DNA from: Gracilariopsis chorda
Taxonomy: Eukaryota > Rhodophyta > Florideophyceae > Gracilariales > Gracilariaceae
Length of the DNA: 64,000 nt
Reading direction: 5' to 3'
NCBI GenBank assembly: GCA_003194525.1
Contig: NBIV01000232.1
Coordinates: 1 to 64,000 of the forward strand
The notes under the pieces were generated by a model. That model did no database searches and was not told the origin of the DNA. It worked only from the letters and a program-made list of their open reading frames with translations. The position numbers and the translations under genes are program-made. Shown here piece after piece: positions 32,370 to 42,651 of this stretch; the stretch's first letter is position 1, and each line of letters opens with the position of its first letter.

Positions 32370-33639
32370 CAACAGCGGCAAAAAGAGCAACAAAAACAAC
32401 AACAGCAACTGCAGTATCACAATGAAGAAGAACTATCGTTTATTTTTCTAGACGTATATCAAGCATAGTGAGAAGGAATGTAATAGGGCCTATGGTATTC
32501 GAAAGACGATAGTTTGCATAAAACACCACTCCATGTAGTAGCCCACGCACGTAAAGATTCCGTGCATGGGCGATAAGGTCACTCAGTACCATAAAAGCTT
32601 CTTCCCATTTCATTTTGCTTTCAGAAATACGACTGAGTACCTCTTCTAGCTCTTCAAACAAAGAAAAGGAAAACCAGAGGCCCTCAAATTATCAAGAAGT
32701 GTTTCCGTCACCATTTGTGTGGTCCAAAAAGGGGACTGCGCACTTTCTTCTTTGGTTCCTACTTCGACGAGGTCAAAGTATGGAATAGAGGAACTGGAGT
32801 CCTCAGATATATGGTGCATGATTGCGGTTGCGTCTGGCTTGGGAATGATGGGGTGGCTGGAACAATGTTCGAGGTATTATCTAGTTACTTCACCAGATAT
32901 TATATAGACAAAAAAATACCCTAAGAGGTATAATACATCTTGCCAAGCTGGTCCATCATGGCAAAGAGTTGCCCCATAATAGGGTATAATGTGTTGTCAC
33001 TTAAACCTATTATGCAGAAATAGAGGGTATGAAAATAGAACAATTGTCTATAAAAGCGCGGTGTCGGCGGCCTCCAAGCCAACTCCGGCCAGACCAATTC
33101 TCTTCTCTTTGGAAACAGCAACGTTCTCCTAGAGCAGTCTGCCTCTCCTTGCCATCAACCAAACTCTTCACCACATATTCAGTTACGTGTTTTGGGTTAT
33201 TCCATCGCATTTATTGGCATTGTTTTGTAATACTGCCCTTTTTCAGGTTTGTATGATGTAGAAAGGTGCATTTTGGCCACGCAGTATACCTAAAATTTTG
33301 GTTGTGCGTGTAGGCTATTGCGCTATAATAGAACTAATTATCAGCACTACGTTAGATGTAAGGTTTTGATTGCGTCGGGTACCCACTGTTGTAGTCTCTT
33401 TGCTACATTGTCTTGGAATTTGTCGCTCCTTGTGTTTTACAATCATTGCCGGGTTTCCTTTCTACCTTTCATCTTGGTTCTTTGTCACAATTTGTCCCTA
33501 TTCACTACATTGTCATTGCACGCCTGTGCTGGTACTCTCGGGCTACGAAACCATTTCTTGTCCTCTTGTAGCTAAGAAGGGGGCATATTAAGGACTGTCG
33601 TCGTCCGGTGTCGTTTCCTCGTGCAAAATGACACTCACA
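32370..33639 (+). mobile_element. LTR E: diverged relative of element A's LTR
   Basis: Reverse-complement similarity to element A LTR sequence 6175-~7430, ending CACTCACA at 33639 like the A LTR end. Shared features are the TATATAG promoter region near 32900, the CCAAGCTGGTCCATCATGGCAA-like block and the GGTTTTGATTGCGT block. The ferroxidase-derived part is not seen. The left boundary is unclear because the D-family solo LTR lies immediately left of it. It is probably a solo or truncated LTR, more diverged than the two A LTRs are from each other. Confidence 0.75.
32440..32860 (-). pseudogene. antisense reading frame in LTR E, related to that of element A
   Basis: Minus-strand frame matching the antisense frame at 6968-7375. 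The start codon is changed (ATT in place of ATG), and one base is missing near 32690, shifting the frame. The second half is open as FEELEEVLSRISES..LYVRGLLHGVVF down to a TAA at 32440. The similarity is clearer at protein level than at DNA level, which suggests past selection on this strand. Confidence 0.5.
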
Positions 33640-34433
33640 GTACACGTGCAATTCAGAGACAGTCACCTGGAAGCACGGACGGACGTCTTGACGTCGACCT
33701 GCAGCTTCTTCCTCAATAATTACATTCTCGTGCCTCCAATTACCATGGATTGCTGCACAGATTCACCGTACCCCACTGCAAGGTGAAGCTTACAGCCCCG
33801 ACTTTTGCCGATCTTATCAGTTACGAGCCGAAGTACTGGATGCTCCGTACAGCACTGTTTCGAGTCCTATTATCAGATGGCGTGATGGCGTCCCCGTGTG
33901 GACATGAGGGGTGTTGGTTTTATTGCCGAAGACCTTCCCTGACTCTTGTTTACGGAAGACGTTGACTCTCAACAGCTCAATTCTCGCTCCTCCAACCAGG
34001 TACTAACTACTCACATCTCCTTTTCATTCGAACCACCAAGCATAGTGTGGCGCAACGGTTCTGTTATCGTCTTGGCGTGTTTTTGTTGAAAGAAGCACTG
34101 CACAGGTCACTGAGGACTCGAGCAGAAGACATTCATCTGCGTTTCCCACGCTGAAAAGGAACGGTACTAGAGCGAAAAACGTACAAAGAATTGTTAGTTT
34201 CGTTGCTCAGATCTCCTATGCGCTTCGGGACGGTTCCAAACAAACCTTTTAATCCACTACCCCTACCTCTGGAACCTTCTTGCTTCTCGCATCTTGATTC
34301 GTCTATTCTACACAACAATTCCGTGTTCTTTCTGTTTGCTTCCCTGTACTCCTCCCTTGCTTCTCGAATTTCCGTTTCGGATCTCAAACCATAGAAGTCA
34401 ACCGCTTCTCCTGTCATATCAACCCATACCGCC
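33640..34433. other. upstream region of nicastrin gene
   Basis: About 800 bp with no recognised gene. It presumably holds the nicastrin promoter. I see no convincing TATA box. Some CT-rich stretches lie at 34260-34350. Confidence 0.4.
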
Positions 34434-36839
34434 ATGTATCATTCTCTATACCACGACGAACCTACGACGAGAAATGTCTTTATTCAAAACAGAGGCCTTT
34501 CTGTTTTGTTTTTGATCCTAATCTTATCTCATTTAACCACTCCTACTGCGTCCATAACTCTTGACAGGCTTAGCCGTCATCGACGGAAATGCTTCACTGG
34601 TCTGTCGATGTGCATCCTGCAAAGCAACGGCCAAGCCTCACGAGGTTGCGGTCAGTGCGACGCAGACATTCGTGAGGCTCCTCTTCGCGAGCTTCGTTCA
34701 CAGGAAGAGCTTGAACAGGTCGCTCGAGTCACGGGCGAGCGAGTCATTGCCATGGTTCCTGATCGAATCTTTTTCGCTAAGCGCGTGAGATCTAGTATTC
34801 CCTTCTGGGAATATATCGACGCCGCAATCGTGTATGAAGGAACCCCAGAACGGCCAGAAGACTTTTTGAACGAGAATATTGCAAACGAAACCATGGATCT
34901 GCTCTTCAATTATTCTCTGGAAGAGAGCGAACCGAATCGCCTGTACAACTTTTACGATAACGAGGTCCCAGAAAATCTATGCAGTAAAAGGGGGCCGCGT
35001 CGTAACGATGAAGGAGATTGCACCTTGCAGCACTTCATTCCATTCAACGTATTTCGGATTAATGCATCTCTGGCACAAGGATTGCGTGCAACGGCAAGCC
35101 GTTTCCATGATCCAAAAGCAACGCCAAAGGAAGAGGAGAAAAACTCCTTCCGCCCACAATACAAGATTCAGTCTATTGGCAGAATGTGGGCGTGCGCTAC
35201 AAACGAAATTCCTACACCGCCACCCGGTACTACGAATTCGAGTTCTAACATACGCCAGCTCTTCATCACTTCTGAGCGATGTCTCAAAGAGCGAACGTGT
35301 ATACCTGTGGGCGGGCACTCTGTGTGGTCTGCACTTGGTCGTATCAACTCTTCAAAGCCTCCATCCGATCGAAAGTACTTGTTCATCACTGCACCTATGG
35401 ATTCCTACGCTTTGTTTCCCGAATTGAGCATGGGGGCGTCCGCGGAAATAACCGCCTTGGCTGTCATGATGGCCATTGCAGAAACTGTAGCTTCATATTG
35501 GCGGACAAGGGCGGATGAAAGAGAATTCAAGCGCCAACCGGTTTACTTTGCGTTTAACGGGCAATCATGGGGCTACGCAGGCTCATCCCAGTTCCTGAAA
35601 GACGTTTTGGAATTTAGATGTGAGAAAGAGAATGATGCCTCCAAGAACCAGGTTGGATGTAAAGAACCGGAGATAGACAGTCTAAAGTTTAAGGTCTTCC
35701 AAGGTGCAGACATCCAAGTCCTCAACATAGGCCAACTGATCACACCATCCACAGGCGGTGATAGCACATCATCAACAGAGTTCTTCAGCCATTATCAAGA
35801 TGGCACCAGCCAAGAGCTTTCCAGTATCCTCAACTCATCGTTTCGCGCTCGTGTTAGAAGCGGGTTATCCCTTGAACGTGGCGGGCTTGTCAATGATAGC
35901 GACTTTCTGACACCCATTGATGCGTCTCAAAGTTTCAGATACTACTATGAGGACCGACTTGATGTGTTGAGCTTAACAAACTATCGGTTAAACTTCAGGA
36001 CTGGTATTTACCATTCGAAGCTTGACGGCGAGTCGCGTATAAGTGAAGAAGGCCAGCGACGGCCGGTTTACGAAGCTGCAAGCGCGATCGCGTCCGCGGT
36101 CATTGGTATTGCGCTCGGTGACGAAGAACCCGTGCAGATCAATGCCAAAACGGTAGACAACATTATCACATGTATGACCGGGAACTGGACAAATTGTCCA
36201 ATGGCCAAAGACTACTTGGGAGATGAATACGAAAACACCACAGTTTCGCCCGGAAACTATGCTGGGTCCTACTTCCCACTTCGTAACCTTCGATCCGCGA
36301 ACCCAAGCGCAGAGGCAAAGCTTTCATTTATTCGAGCATTCTTTGCGCATCATAATCGTTACAACAGCAGCGAGATCAGGTGCGACGCTGAACAGGACTG
36401 TGAAAAGTTTGCTGGCAAGCTGAACAAAGAAACATCCCCACTGTCTCAACGCAACTTCCAGGTAGCACACTGTGCGCGACGAAGATGTGTGGCATCAGAT
36501 ACATATACACACCGAGCATTTGGAAGTGGGATTGAAATAGATGACCCTGAAGGACGTTTCAAAGTTGTGAATGGTGATGCGGAGGTAGAGAATAACGGAA
36601 CAAACCCTCGTCAGGGAGACTGGACGGAAAGCTTGTGGGATCCCGACATTGGATTTTGCGGGTACGTGGAAGATAGCGGACTCTATTCCGGAGTTATACT
36701 TGGTGTCGGTTTAGGTCTGACCTTGCTTAGCTTTGCGCTTACGTACTGGATGGACCGAGCGCTTTTCGAAGATAAGGAACCAGAAGTACGACAAGAATAC
36801 GGGCTCACAACTGGAGAGTCTATGGTACCCCCGGTGTAA
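34434..36839 (+). CDS. nicastrin (gamma-secretase subunit)
   Basis: Single-exon ATG frame of 801 codons, slightly longer than the human protein. Nicastrin is the large glycosylated subunit of gamma-secretase, the membrane protease with presenilin, APH-1 and PEN-2, and acts in the secretory and endosomal membranes. Seen here: an N-terminal hydrophobic signal segment (about residues 22-40), a Cys-rich ectodomain start (CFTGLSMCILQ, CGQCDAD), the aminopeptidase-like fold core (KYLFITAPMDSYALFPELSMGA, PVYFAFNGQSWGYAGSSQFLKDV, the last matching the family's DYIGS region as GYAGS), many N-x-S/T glycosylation sites, and one C-terminal membrane helix (about 752-773) with a short cytosolic tail. Convergent with RPAP1, 22 bp between stops. 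Other complex members are not in the window. Confidence 0.9.
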   Translation: MYHSLYHDEPTTRNVFIQNRGLSVLFLILILSHLTTPTASITLDRLSRHRRKCFTGLSMCILQSNGQASRGCGQCDADIREAPLRELRSQEELEQVARVTGERVIAMVPDRIFFAKRVRSSIPFWEYIDAAIVYEGTPERPEDFLNENIANETMDLLFNYSLEESEPNRLYNFYDNEVPENLCSKRGPRRNDEGDCTLQHFIPFNVFRINASLAQGLRATASRFHDPKATPKEEEKNSFRPQYKIQSIGRMWACATNEIPTPPPGTTNSSSNIRQLFITSERCLKERTCIPVGGHSVWSALGRINSSKPPSDRKYLFITAPMDSYALFPELSMGASAEITALAVMMAIAETVASYWRTRADEREFKRQPVYFAFNGQSWGYAGSSQFLKDVLEFRCEKENDASKNQVGCKEPEIDSLKFKVFQGADIQVLNIGQLITPSTGGDSTSSTEFFSHYQDGTSQELSSILNSSFRARVRSGLSLERGGLVNDSDFLTPIDASQSFRYYYEDRLDVLSLTNYRLNFRTGIYHSKLDGESRISEEGQRRPVYEAASAIASAVIGIALGDEEPVQINAKTVDNIITCMTGNWTNCPMAKDYLGDEYENTTVSPGNYAGSYFPLRNLRSANPSAEAKLSFIRAFFAHHNRYNSSEIRCDAEQDCEKFAGKLNKETSPLSQRNFQVAHCARRRCVASDTYTHRAFGSGIEIDDPEGRFKVVNGDAEVENNGTNPRQGDWTESLWDPDIGFCGYVEDSGLYSGVILGVGLGLTLLSFALTYWMDRALFEDKEPEVRQEYGLTTGESMVPPV

Positions 36840-36861
36840 CCATAGCAAGATAATCGTACAA

Positions 36862-39800
36862 TCACCAAGTATGGTTCTGCATCCATGCCATTATTGATTT
36901 GCAGTGGTTTCCCGATGTGGAAGTCGAGAATTGGCAAATTGTTCTTGTGGCACGTATCCGTGTTGCATGGGAGAGAGAAAGAAGCAAGTTATCGAGAGTT
37001 AATCTCCCACTGCAAGTTTGCGAAAAGTCATACATTCTCCAATAGATAATCTCTATCATGGTATCAGGGCATCGACTGTGCTCGAGAAGCCCACTCCCCA
37101 TCGCGTTCATGTACTTCACCATCATTTCTTCTTGCTCTAATGGGATGTTCGCATTCGATTTCCCGATACTATACATGAAATGTGCATTCATGAAGAGAGC
37201 GGCGCCTCCGCAGTCTTCCACACATCTCTTCCACATATTTCCGCGCAGCGTAAAGTCAGCTTCCAAACCGCACATTATGGTAAGAATTACAGACGCGAGA
37301 TGATCAATATTCTTTCCGTCGGCGGACGATAGCGAGGGAGGTCCTCTAGAGACCAACTGGTCAGTCAGACGTAATACAGAAGTTGAGAAGTTAGAATCAA
37401 CAGACGTGGATAAGCTACTCATTCCTGTCTTCGAAGATGGCCTTATAAGGTATCCTCCGCTGTCAATGCATGATTGCCCGACATCGAACAGGAAGTGAAA
37501 CAGGAGGGATGCATGCGGAGAAGCGTGGACCGATGCCTCTATAACAGTCTCGAATAAGAGGGGCCTGTCCAGTAAACCACCTTGGAATAGTATTTTGCAC
37601 GCGCTGATCGACTCGAAGCTGGCTTTGTCATGTAGCATCCACGCATACGCAAGAGCGTCAATGGAGGCCACAGTCTTGTCGTCCCGCACCCGGTCTTTGA
37701 TTGCTTTTGGCGCGCTTAAGCCAAAATGGTCGTCTTTTGTGAGAAGTGTCCATGTGAGGGGAAGCAACTTCTTTGCTATTCTCTCAGCTTCCGTGGGTGT
37801 GATGCCCCCTCCGACGCTCAACAGACAGCCTTTCCGCAGAATGCATCTTGACAGAAGGTCTAGAATGACTTGAGCATCATTAAGACAGGCCAGCAGACCA
37901 GAGGCTTCTCTCATCATTAGAAGAATGCAGATCGGCTTAAAGAGAGAATTCAGTCCCATCCACTCCGCGCATGCATTTGCGGCTACTCTCCCTTTCACCG
38001 CTGTAGCGTCAGCGTCCAAAAATGTCTTCTCTTTGTTAGCGACGTTTAGCAGATGCCGTGCTTCCCGTTTTACGAAACCACTGTCATTGTTTGCCCACTT
38101 TAACAGTCGTGCGATTGAGTGACTCAAAGATGCCAGGGCCTGGCACGCTCTGAAATCTTCTGCTGTGGTTATAACCATACACGACATTTCACGATTACTT
38201 TGGGCAGCAACGCACTTCAGCTGCTCGTAGAAGGACTTGTCGAATGGAACGGGCGTCAGAGTCAACGCCGATGCTACAAAATGCCCAGCAGCTGCTCTGT
38301 GTAGGATTGACATGGACTTCCCATTCCCAGCTACAGCCTTTGCAGCTTTTAGCACTTGTGGTATCAGGCCCACAATTTGATCTTTTGCAAACTCATTTTT
38401 CCTTTTGTCGTTGCCTTTTCTGTTGTCGAAGTCCTTCTGATCTTCGCTCGGGTTGGGATCCTCCAAAACGTTTAAGGTCAGGCAATGAACATATGCCTCC
38501 AACGTTAGGTAGGCCTCTACGGTAACATCACCATCCACGTCGTACGTGAGTCGACATATAGCCTGAACGTACGCAGAAATCGCGCTGTAACCATTCGCAC
38601 GAGTCAGAAACGATCGAAACAAACGAAGCACACCCTTCGCTGTTTCTCGTTCCAAGCCTCTCAACTGAAAAGGTGAATCTCGAAGGGCCCAGTTGAGATG
38701 AACGGCGACGTCTAAGAGAAAGTTCTCTGAAAGAACTCGCTCATCAAACGAGCTGATAGCATCTTTTTCAACCCAATTAGATTTAGAGATGAATAGAGCA
38801 AGTATGTCACATGCGAGCATTGTAGTTGAAGAAGACAACTTATCCTTTCCAACAGCTAGTTGCATCAACGTGTTCAGAATTCGAGACACGGGCGGCGAAT
38901 CCTGCTCTTTGATGACGCGGAGAACCAGGTCAGATGCTTTTAAAACTATTATGCGACATGCATTCAAAGAACGTTTTGCAAAGCTCAGTGTGCTGATGCT
39001 CGTGTGCAGTGCTGAAGCAATGTCAAGCAGGACAGTAACGCAATGGACTTGACCAAGAACTTGAACTAACGGAGAAGTGGGTTGTTGCTGAATATGAGAG
39101 GAGTAGAAGTCTGACGAAAAGTAGAGATCCCGAACTAGCATGTTCTCTTCAAACGAAGGAACGGGCTGAAGCAAGGCCTCAACAGCCTCTAGGTAGGCCA
39201 CCTGATTAGTGATAGCCGAATGAAACGTATCCGCGGCGGGGAGTGGTGCAAACACCAACTTCATGCCTCCTGATCGCAGCATAGGTTCCGTAACATGCTC
39301 GGCATGTAAGGATATCAAGGCAGTAAGAACACGGAGAGCGACAATGCGCTGCGAAAGAACGGTGGATCGCGTAAGCACTAAGAGATCCGCAAGAGTGTAT
39401 CCTGCACTTGCTGGTGAGGTGCCGTGATGGTGCAAACCCTTGTGAGTGGGGAGCGACTGGATTTGTTCAGCAGTTAAAACGTTTCCTGTTAGATCGAAGC
39501 GTTCAGTAGCAATGGGTCCCATATCTTCCACGGCCGCACTAAGGACTTCATCGACAACTGTTTGTGTCTGGAGGGGTTCGGTGGCGTCGGTCATCCACAT
39601 GGACTTTGCGCGTTCAAATTGATCTGCATCTTGTTGGTGTTCGTTGGAGTTGTGTGGGCTACGTTTGAAACTGTCTGACAAGGAGGCCGACTTTGGTGAA
39701 GCAGTATGGGCTGAGCCGCGTGACAGTTGTTGCTTCTGTATACTATCAGTGCCTCCGGGAGGCAATGAGGGGGATACGGCGGGCGGCAAAGGCGGTTTGG

Positions 39801-40419
39801 GTTCGTTGGATACTGGAGAAGACTTGGCGCGTCGCTTCTTTAAAAAAGCAATGCTCTGAGGGCTGAGTGTGGAATAGATTTGTTGCTGCGCTTCGCGAAT
39901 CTGCTGCACGGACATGGCGGCGAGCATGGACGAGGCTTCCTGTTTTAGGGTGACAGCGGCGTGGTTTCCGTTCGTCGGGTTGGAACTATCGCGCTTGGGG
40001 TTTGCAGATGGCGCTTCGCCGCTATGAGATTGTTGCTCCTGTCGCAGGGCAGGATGAGATGGATTTGTGGCGTGCTGTGAGGCAGCAGCGAACACAGATG
40101 CAGTGTTTGGTTTGACTTGAAACGGAGTGGGAAAGGACTGTTGAGGGGTGCGGGATGACGCGCTTTGATTCCTTCGTCGAGCACGAGAGCGTTTTCCAAC
40201 GGAGCGTTCTTCGATGGGCGGCAAAAGTGCAGAAGACTGCGTTTCGGATTCGGTAGCATTGGACAAAGCGGCTAGGTAGCGCTCGTCAAGATGTGAGGGA
40301 ACATGCTCTGAAAGAGCGTGTGAGTCACGGAGGAATTCGAGCTGGTCGCGGAGCAGATCTTCGTGGGAGTGCAGGGCTGAAGCGCGTGCACGCATCTGCG
40401 TGGGCGTTGGCGCGGGCAT
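36862..40419 (-). CDS. RPAP1 / MINIYO-like RNA polymerase II-associated protein
   Basis: About 1185 residues from the first ATG (40419-40417); the upstream 25 codons of the open frame lack an ATG. RPAP1 proteins help assemble and import RNA polymerase II and link it to elongation. Seen here: an N-terminal basic, low-complexity region; an RPAP1_N-type segment at about residues 158-200 (LAAMSVQQIREAQQQIYSTL then SPQSIAFLKKR); and an RPAP1_C-type segment at about 306-370 (ERFDLTGNVL, LPTHKGLHHHG, AGYTLADLLVLTRS, QRIVALRVLTALI). The remaining ~800 residues look helical and repeat-like without a specific motif. The LHHHG-AGYT signature is diagnostic. Its 5' end faces the cyclin gene. Confidence 0.9.
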   Translation of the reverse strand: MPAPTPTQMRARASALHSHEDLLRDQLEFLRDSHALSEHVPSHLDERYLAALSNATESETQSSALLPPIEERSVGKRSRARRRNQSASSRTPQQSFPTPFQVKPNTASVFAAASQHATNPSHPALRQEQQSHSGEAPSANPKRDSSNPTNGNHAAVTLKQEASSMLAAMSVQQIREAQQQIYSTLSPQSIAFLKKRRAKSSPVSNEPKPPLPPAVSPSLPPGGTDSIQKQQLSRGSAHTASPKSASLSDSFKRSPHNSNEHQQDADQFERAKSMWMTDATEPLQTQTVVDEVLSAAVEDMGPIATERFDLTGNVLTAEQIQSLPTHKGLHHHGTSPASAGYTLADLLVLTRSTVLSQRIVALRVLTALISLHAEHVTEPMLRSGGMKLVFAPLPAADTFHSAITNQVAYLEAVEALLQPVPSFEENMLVRDLYFSSDFYSSHIQQQPTSPLVQVLGQVHCVTVLLDIASALHTSISTLSFAKRSLNACRIIVLKASDLVLRVIKEQDSPPVSRILNTLMQLAVGKDKLSSSTTMLACDILALFISKSNWVEKDAISSFDERVLSENFLLDVAVHLNWALRDSPFQLRGLERETAKGVLRLFRSFLTRANGYSAISAYVQAICRLTYDVDGDVTVEAYLTLEAYVHCLTLNVLEDPNPSEDQKDFDNRKGNDKRKNEFAKDQIVGLIPQVLKAAKAVAGNGKSMSILHRAAAGHFVASALTLTPVPFDKSFYEQLKCVAAQSNREMSCMVITTAEDFRACQALASLSHSIARLLKWANNDSGFVKREARHLLNVANKEKTFLDADATAVKGRVAANACAEWMGLNSLFKPICILLMMREASGLLACLNDAQVILDLLSRCILRKGCLLSVGGGITPTEAERIAKKLLPLTWTLLTKDDHFGLSAPKAIKDRVRDDKTVASIDALAYAWMLHDKASFESISACKILFQGGLLDRPLLFETVIEASVHASPHASLLFHFLFDVGQSCIDSGGYLIRPSSKTGMSSLSTSVDSNFSTSVLRLTDQLVSRGPPSLSSADGKNIDHLASVILTIMCGLEADFTLRGNMWKRCVEDCGGAALFMNAHFMYSIGKSNANIPLEQEEMMVKYMNAMGSGLLEHSRCPDTMIEIIYWRMYDFSQTCSGRLTLDNLLLSLSHATRIRATRTICQFSTSTSGNHCKSIMAWMQNHTW

Positions 40420-40494
40420 GCTCGCGATGGCGGCCGTGTGAACGTTGATCTGCGTCGCGAACACTGGCAGCTGCGGCTGCAGACAGTAGTGCAA

Positions 40495-41277
40495 GTCAGA
40501 AACAGGCGGGGATGACAGAGAAGCGTTGTAGCATGCGGATGTTGTAGCCGCGGCTGGACGAGTTCCATGCCTTCGAGGCGGGCTTCTAACTTCACTCTTG
40601 GGAGACTATGACGTCTTGTTCATGTAGAACACGTTCAAGTGTAGACGGCCGAGCGACGTGATCCCAACGCTGAAGGGTTACCCTTACTCATGTACAGCAC
40701 ACACAAATTGAAAGCAGTGAACACGCGTTTAGCGTTGCTGTGTATAACTTACACATGGGCAGTAACCTTCTGCTTATCATACGCCCTACGGCCTCATAAG
40801 CCAACCTCCACACCAAAAAAAAGGGCGATTGGTGAGCCGCAGATACGCAGCTGCTACAAATCTGCCCGCGCCAACCGGCGGCGGCCAATCAACGGCGCCG
40901 CCGGAGCGAAGCGCCGTCGCCCGACTGCGCACGGCTGCCGCTTCGCATCCACCCGCCGCCACACACGCCGTTTCACACGCAAATCTGCGCCGCCTCCCCG
41001 CGACAGCTGTCCCTCTCTGCCTGCTCTCATGCGCAGGACGTGTCCGACTGGTCGGCCGCGACCGCGCCCAACCACGCACCTCCGCCACCGCCGAGTTCCT
41101 TTTGTGCGCCCTCTCCTCCGTTCTCAAACTCCTGCGCGCTGGTCGCTCAACACCCCCTACCGCACCATTCGTTTTTCTCCTTCTTCTCCTCTTATTCTCC
41201 TCCTCCACACCCTCAACTCTTTCCGCCACCGCCCGCTACTCGTGCCCTCGGGTCCGTGAAGGTCGTGCTCTCTAACC
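40495..41277. promoter_or_regulatory. divergent intergenic region between RPAP1 and cyclin
   Basis: About 860 bp separates the two start codons (RPAP1 leftward, cyclin rightward). The right half is very C-rich and Pyr-rich (CT tracts around 41160-41250), similar to a 5' leader. A GC-rich stretch lies at 40860-41050. Frames here on both strands overlap one another and lack motifs, so I read the region as a shared promoter and leaders. Confidence 0.5.
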
Positions 41278-42360
41278 ATGGACGAGCAAGTTGTGCCGAC
41301 GTTCAACCCGTCCGCCGCTCCGGCTGCTTCCCGCAACAGCAAGGCCCCGCGACGTGCGCACATCGTGAAAACCGACCTCTCCGCCCTCGCCCCCACTGCC
41401 GTCCCCTCCACACTGCCCTCCAAAGACCCCTCCGTTGCCACCGTCCCCGTACCATCTTTCACCACTCCATCCGATGCTTCCAACAAGAAAGAGCCCTGCT
41501 TCGACTCCCCGGCCGCCGAGTACCCCGGTAAACTGCGTTGGGAGACCCCACTGCGCGCCGGAAATTGGTCCGAGAACTGGGAAGGTGCCCGCGAGCTCGG
41601 GCTTCCTGTGTGTGTCCGCTCGGCACAGGTCCCCGCCGTCACTTCCGTCATTCGCGCTGTAGTTGCCGATGCTGTTGTGGCCTATGTGGGCCCGCATCTC
41701 CCGCGTCCCACCGTCGAGAAGTGGCTCTGTCTTCTCTTCGAGTACCTCGAGCTCAATGCCGACGAGCAAGTCCTTGTCGTCTGCGTGTTGCGCAATTACA
41801 TTCGACATGGTGGTCGCTTCGTCGGACGCGGTGACTGGGCCCGTCCTCAACGTTGGGAATGCATCGTTGCAGTTGCCAGTTACTTTGCAGTCTTGCTCAC
41901 CGAGGAGTTCCCGGGCCGTACCGCAATGGACCTCCGTGAGCTCTTGGGTCCCAACTTCCGTTTCGGTTCGGAACAGATTTCTTTCCTCAAGGCTGTGGAC
42001 TGGCGCATCTCCATCGACGCATCCGAATTCAAGGAGGTGAAGGAAGTCTGCCAGAAGATCTTCGAGAACGACGTAACGGCTCAAGAGACTATGAAAGATT
42101 GGTTCAAGATCGATGCCGCTTTTGCCGAAACCAAACGCCGTGCCGCCGAAGAAGCTGCTGCTGCCGCCGCCGCCGCCATGGCCCACACCCCGTCTCCGAT
42201 CGTTGGTAAGAAGCGTGCCTATGCCGCCATTGTCCCTGCTGACGATTCTGTTGTGCCAAGAATGGTTGTTCCTCGCCTTGATGGCGCACATGTCCACGCT
42301 GTTCCAGCCACCACTGCTGCATTCGTTCCAAGTATGTCTCATTGGATTCCACACTGGTGA
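41278..42360 (+). CDS. cyclin (N-terminal cyclin-box protein)
   Basis: 360 codons from ATG 41278 if read without introns. A cyclin box spans about residues 140-250: LPRPTVEKWLCLLFEYL, LNADEQVLVVCVLRNYI, the W..IVAVASYFAVLLTEEF helix and a FGSEQISFLKAVDWRISI helix, followed by EFKEVKEVCQKIF. The E-x-x-FL--(V/L)DW-(I/L) end resembles P-type/PCL-like cyclins, which activate a cyclin-dependent kinase. The first 75 residues are Pro/Ser-rich and the tail has an Ala run. A canonical donor GTATGT (42332) and acceptor TTCTACAG (ending 42508) suggest an alternative 3' structure in which exon 2 (42509-42651) replaces the last 9 codons with a Cys-rich tail. Subclass uncertain. Confidence 0.8.
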   Translation: MDEQVVPTFNPSAAPAASRNSKAPRRAHIVKTDLSALAPTAVPSTLPSKDPSVATVPVPSFTTPSDASNKKEPCFDSPAAEYPGKLRWETPLRAGNWSENWEGARELGLPVCVRSAQVPAVTSVIRAVVADAVVAYVGPHLPRPTVEKWLCLLFEYLELNADEQVLVVCVLRNYIRHGGRFVGRGDWARPQRWECIVAVASYFAVLLTEEFPGRTAMDLRELLGPNFRFGSEQISFLKAVDWRISIDASEFKEVKEVCQKIFENDVTAQETMKDWFKIDAAFAETKRRAAEEAAAAAAAAMAHTPSPIVGKKRAYAAIVPADDSVVPRMVVPRLDGAHVHAVPATTAAFVPSMSHWIPHW

Positions 42361-42508
42361 TATGCTTCATGTGCTACTCGAACTGAAGTACGTCATGCTT
42401 ACTGTGCCCAACATCCGTCCCTGTCCTGTATCTTTTAGTGCACTACACGTGCGACATTCCGTTTCATTGTTATTCAAGATGTGCGTTGTCACTCTCTTAT
42501 TTCTACAG
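42332..42508 (+). other. possible 177-bp intron at the 3' end of the cyclin gene
   Basis: GTATGT..TTTCTACAG borders, with a pyrimidine tract before the acceptor. Splicing joins the codons in frame and continues for 47 codons to TAA 42649-42651, encoding a Cys-rich tail (HCCGSKLATACHEDSCICEP). Without splicing the gene stops at 42358-42360. Sequence alone does not decide. Confidence 0.5.
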
Positions 42509-42651
42509 GTGAAAGTGAATCCCTGCATTGCTCCTATGCCGTGCCAGGCGTGTCGAGCCACTGTTGCGGCTCAAAGCTCGCAACAGCGTGTCACGAGGAC
42601 TCATGTATTTGCGAACCAGAATACCATCGCTCAGTTTGTTATGGTTTGTAA

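Noticed and set aside
41272-42354. 360-codon minus-strand open frame mirroring the cyclin gene
   Set aside because: Same length and position as the cyclin, Gly/Val-rich and without domain motifs. It arises from the cyclin's codon usage on the opposite strand.
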